NCBI GenBank assembly: GCA_934613645.1
Contig: CAKTTC010000003.1
Coordinates: 124,001-188,000 of the forward strand
Direction of reading: 5' to 3'
Length of the DNA stretch: 64,000 bases
Source of the DNA: an uncultured Opitutales bacterium
Lineage (GTDB): Bacteria > Verrucomicrobiota > Verrucomicrobiia > Opitutales > Intestinicryptomonadaceae
The notes under the pieces are model-generated. The model was given only the letters and a program-made list of their open reading frames with translations, did not search any database and had not been told where the DNA came from. The position numbers and the translations under genes were made by a program. Each line of letters begins with the position of its first letter. Position 1 is the stretch's first letter. Shown here piece after piece: positions 61,561 through 64,000 of this stretch.

Positions 61561-63042
61561 ATGAAAGACGATATGCCCGACGCGTTGTCGGTTTCTAATT
61601 TGTGCGTGCGCTACGGCGCGGACACAGTCCTTGAGGGGCTTCAGTGGCGTTCGTCGCGCGCGTGCGGCTGGCGGATTACGGGCGAAAGCGGCTCGGGGAA
61701 GTCGTCGTTTCTGAAGGCGTTGGCGGGCTTGGTTGCGCACACGGGCGAAGTGGACGTTTCGTTCGACTCGCACAGCGTCGCGCCGCGGACGGTTCGCTAC
61801 GTAGACAACTGGTATAAGTTTTCGAACCTCGACGGCGACAGGAATTTCTACTACCAACAACGCTACAACAAGCAGGAGGAAAACGAAACGCTCACCGTTT
61901 TCGCCGAGCTTGAAAAATTCGGCAGGGAGGAAAATCTGCAGTTTGAAAAGGTAGAGCCGATTCTCGAAAAGTTCGGTTTTTCCGACTGCCGCAACACGCA
62001 GCTGATTGAGCTTTCAAGCGGGGAACACAAAAAACTGCAGCTTGTTTGCGCGCTGTGGCTGAACCCGCAGGTGCTGCTTTTGGACGAGCCGTATGTGGGC
62101 TTGGACGCCGCCTCGCGCGCGAATTTGAACGATTTGCTCGACGCCGCCATAACTTCGGGCACGACCCTTGTAATTGTAGCCAACGACGACGAACTTCCCT
62201 CAAAGCTTTCGCATTTTGCACGTCTTGAAAACGGCGCGCTTTCAGTGGTAGGGCGTTCTGAGACGCAGGCAAATACTGCCCGAGCGCAGATTCCGCCAGT
62301 TCCGTTCTTCCTCCAAAAGAGCCCCAAAATCGACAGCCAAGATATGCTCGAACTCGGGGGCGTGTCGGTTCGCTACGGCGAAAAAACCGTTTTGCACGAC
62401 ATCACTTGGCGCGTGCGCGCGGGCGAAAAATGGCTTCTGCAGGGGCACAACGGCTCGGGGAAATCGACGCTCTTAAGCCTACTCGACGGCGACCACCCGC
62501 AGGCGTATTCAAGCAACATAAAGCTCTTCGGACGGCCGCGCGGCTCGGGCGAAAGCATTTGGGACATCAAGGAGAAAATCGGCATAATTTCGCCAGAAAT
62601 GCACTGGTATTTCGACCGCAACTCAACAGTCTACAACTGCGTGGCGTCGGGCTTGAAAGACACAATCGGCTGGTTCTTGGACGTTTCGTTCGAGGAGCAA
62701 AAACAGATTGAGTGCGTGCTCAAATTCTTCGGGCTTTGGAACGAGCGCGACAAACTTCTCGACATTCTTCCGCTCGGCAAACAGCGGCTTGCAATGCTGG
62801 CGCGGACTGTCGTGAAAAATCCGCAGCTGCTGATTTTGGACGAACCCTGTCAGGGCTTGGACGCGCTGCAAACGCGCTTTTTCAACGACATTCTCGACGC
62901 GCTCAGCGTCTACGGCAAAACCATAATCTACGTTGGGCACTACGAAACCCAGCTGCCGAAATGCCTCGACCACAAACTGGAGCTTGACAAGGGGCGCGTT
63001 ATCTACAATGGCGTCTACTCTCCGTCAATTTCTGCAATGTAG
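61561..63042 (+). CDS. Double ABC ATPase, ModF-like
   Basis: A 493-residue protein of two ATP-binding cassettes without membrane segments. The start at 61561 has GGAGG eleven bases upstream; the open frame upstream is low-complexity. Cassette 1 has Walker A GESGSGKSS (about residue 42), signature SSGEHKK and LLLDEPYVGLD. Cassette 2 has Walker A GHNGSGKST (about residue 300), signature PLGKQR (an altered LSGGQ), LLILDEPCQGLD and GHYETQLP as the H-loop. E. coli ModF is similar in size and arrangement and of unclear function; EttA/Uup-type ABC-F proteins are another possibility, but the linker here is short and not arginine-rich. No permease gene is near. Convergent with the AraC-family gene, overlapping by 28 bp. 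Confidence 0.8.
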   Translation: MKDDMPDALSVSNLCVRYGADTVLEGLQWRSSRACGWRITGESGSGKSSFLKALAGLVAHTGEVDVSFDSHSVAPRTVRYVDNWYKFSNLDGDRNFYYQQRYNKQEENETLTVFAELEKFGREENLQFEKVEPILEKFGFSDCRNTQLIELSSGEHKKLQLVCALWLNPQVLLLDEPYVGLDAASRANLNDLLDAAITSGTTLVIVANDDELPSKLSHFARLENGALSVVGRSETQANTARAQIPPVPFFLQKSPKIDSQDMLELGGVSVRYGEKTVLHDITWRVRAGEKWLLQGHNGSGKSTLLSLLDGDHPQAYSSNIKLFGRPRGSGESIWDIKEKIGIISPEMHWYFDRNSTVYNCVASGLKDTIGWFLDVSFEEQKQIECVLKFFGLWNERDKLLDILPLGKQRLAMLARTVVKNPQLLILDEPCQGLDALQTRFFNDILDALSVYGKTIIYVGHYETQLPKCLDHKLELDKGRVIYNGVYSPSISAM

Positions 63043-63986
63043 TTGCGCGGCGACATTCCGTAGAACGCCTTGAACGAATTTGAAAACGCGTATGCGTTTG
63101 AAAAGCCCGACGCCCGCGCCGCTTCGGCAACGGTTTTGCCCGCGCGCAGCATTTTGAGCGCGTCGGCCATTCGCAGCCCGAGCAGAAATTTCGCGAAAGT
63201 CTTGCCGTGGCGCGCCGAAAACGCCGCGTCCAATTCGCGGACAGTGCAGTTCAGGCGGGCGGCGGCGCGTTTTTGCGTCCATTTTTCGGAGAGTTTCAAA
63301 GGCAGTTCGCGGCAGAATTTTTCGAGCTTTTGCGACAATTTCTCGGGCGTTTTGCGCGGCACATCGCCCGAAAATTCGCGCTCCACGGTCTCCATCATCA
63401 GCACGAATGCGTGTTGCAGGTAGTCAAGCTCGGGCTTCTCGGAAAAGAGTTCGTTTCTATACAGGTCGAAGAGAAACACGAATTGCTCGAAATACTTCAG
63501 CCTGCGGCACAGCGTTTTCTGCCCGAGCGCGCTTCGCCAGTGCGAAGTGGGCTTGATGTGAAACCAGATAAGCTCGAAATTGGAGTTGCGCGTGAAATAG
63601 TCGCACGGGATTTTCGCGGGGAGCAGGAAGCCCATTTTTGCGCAAATGTCGTATTTTTTATTTTCCGTTTTGGCGCAGTATTTGCCCTTGAGCATTACGA
63701 TGTATGTGAAAAACGGCTCGCCGCTGTGCGATACAAAATACTCGCTGTTGTGCCTCGAAAACCCCGCCGCAAGCACGCCGCCGTTGAGCGTTATGTTTAC
63801 GGGAAGCGCGGGCGGGCAGGCAATGTTTTTCCATTTCAAATGCTGCTTCGGAAAAATCGCGCTGGGGGGCGTGATGTATTGCTGGAAGTCGTCCTTGGGC
63901 CAGACCTGTATTTTGTTTTCGCTTTTGAACTGCCACAAAATTTCGTCTGAACCCGCGTTTTTAGCCGAACCCGTCTTTCTTTTCAT
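63015..63986 (-). CDS. AraC-family transcriptional regulator
   Basis: A 323-residue regulator. The N-terminal 190 residues look like a cupin-type ligand domain (EYFVSHSGEPFFTYIVMLKGKYCAK; KMGFLLPAKIPCDYF; FELIWFHIKP), typical of sugar-sensing AraC proteins. The C-terminal 100 residues hold the two helix-turn-helix motifs: RAAARLNCTVRELDAAFSARHGKTFAKFLLGLRMADALKMLRAG and VAEAARASGFSNAYAFSNSFKAFYGMSPRNYI. The ligand is unknown. The gene is the last in the window; its neighbour on the 5' side is not visible. The stop overlaps the convergent ABC gene by 28 bp. Confidence 0.9.
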   Translation of the reverse strand: MKRKTGSAKNAGSDEILWQFKSENKIQVWPKDDFQQYITPPSAIFPKQHLKWKNIACPPALPVNITLNGGVLAAGFSRHNSEYFVSHSGEPFFTYIVMLKGKYCAKTENKKYDICAKMGFLLPAKIPCDYFTRNSNFELIWFHIKPTSHWRSALGQKTLCRRLKYFEQFVFLFDLYRNELFSEKPELDYLQHAFVLMMETVEREFSGDVPRKTPEKLSQKLEKFCRELPLKLSEKWTQKRAAARLNCTVRELDAAFSARHGKTFAKFLLGLRMADALKMLRAGKTVAEAARASGFSNAYAFSNSFKAFYGMSPRNYIAEIDGE

Positions 63987-64000
63987 AGCCCGAAACTGCC

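Overview
The window looks like chromosomal core sequence of a Verrucomicrobiota bacterium, probably an Opitutae/Puniceicoccales relative (inference). The grounds are a PEP-CTERM surface protein, a Bacteroidota-like type B succinate dehydrogenase/fumarate reductase (sdhCAB), the long form of IspG known from the Chlamydiae/Bacteroidota/plant groups, and GC-rich coding sequence with many long antisense shadow ORFs. There is no phage, insertion sequence, CRISPR array, rRNA or tRNA gene that I can support.

Layout: 1-3386 holds the end of a type II secretion/type IV pilus ATPase gene, its inner-membrane platform gene and an exported protein of unknown function. 3837-11550 (minus) has a secreted glycosidase-like protein and a coupled AddA/AddB-type helicase-nuclease pair. 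11655-17794 (plus) has a binding-protein-like lipoprotein, ComEC, TilS and FtsH. 17998-22992 (minus) is gyrB-gyrA. 23382-30781 (minus) has an endonuclease/exonuclease/phosphatase-fold lipoprotein and the isoprenoid/envelope operon uppS-cdsA-dxr-rseP-ispG, preceded by an SRP RNA gene. 31071-34655 (minus) is sdhCAB, divergent from fabG. 36325-39030 has mnmA and an unusual bacterial-enhancer-binding-type regulator. 39028-43969 (plus) is dnaX-rmuC-meaB-xer. 44101-46660 has mntP, a mutarotase, dtd and a small exported protein. 46694-52350 (minus) is a TPR lipoprotein gene followed by dnaG and rpoD. 52422-57021 (plus) has a DUF362-like exported protein, a Nudix hydrolase and the PEP-CTERM protein. 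57209-63986 has gltX, a GntR-family regulator with a clear promoter/operator next to ilvC, a double ABC ATPase and an AraC-family regulator.

Most genes sit in tightly packed co-directional runs with TAATG or ATGA overlaps (addB/addA, uppS/cdsA, mutarotase/dtd, meaB/xer, TPR lipoprotein/dnaG).

The least expected content is non-coding. Three intergenic islands (3387-3836, 35538-36324, 54072-54723) are built from small palindromic modules that recur between islands in either orientation, and two module families show compensatory changes in their stems. Other points worth attention: an A10 run followed by a stem-loop near the end of the dnaX reading frame, which would join it to an open +1-frame extension; loss of zinc ligands in both DnaG and DnaX; a regulator of the NtrC type that lacks the GAFTGA loop; a histone-H1-like tail on the housekeeping sigma factor; and a G9 tract plus a three-way-junction structure upstream of the PEP-CTERM gene.
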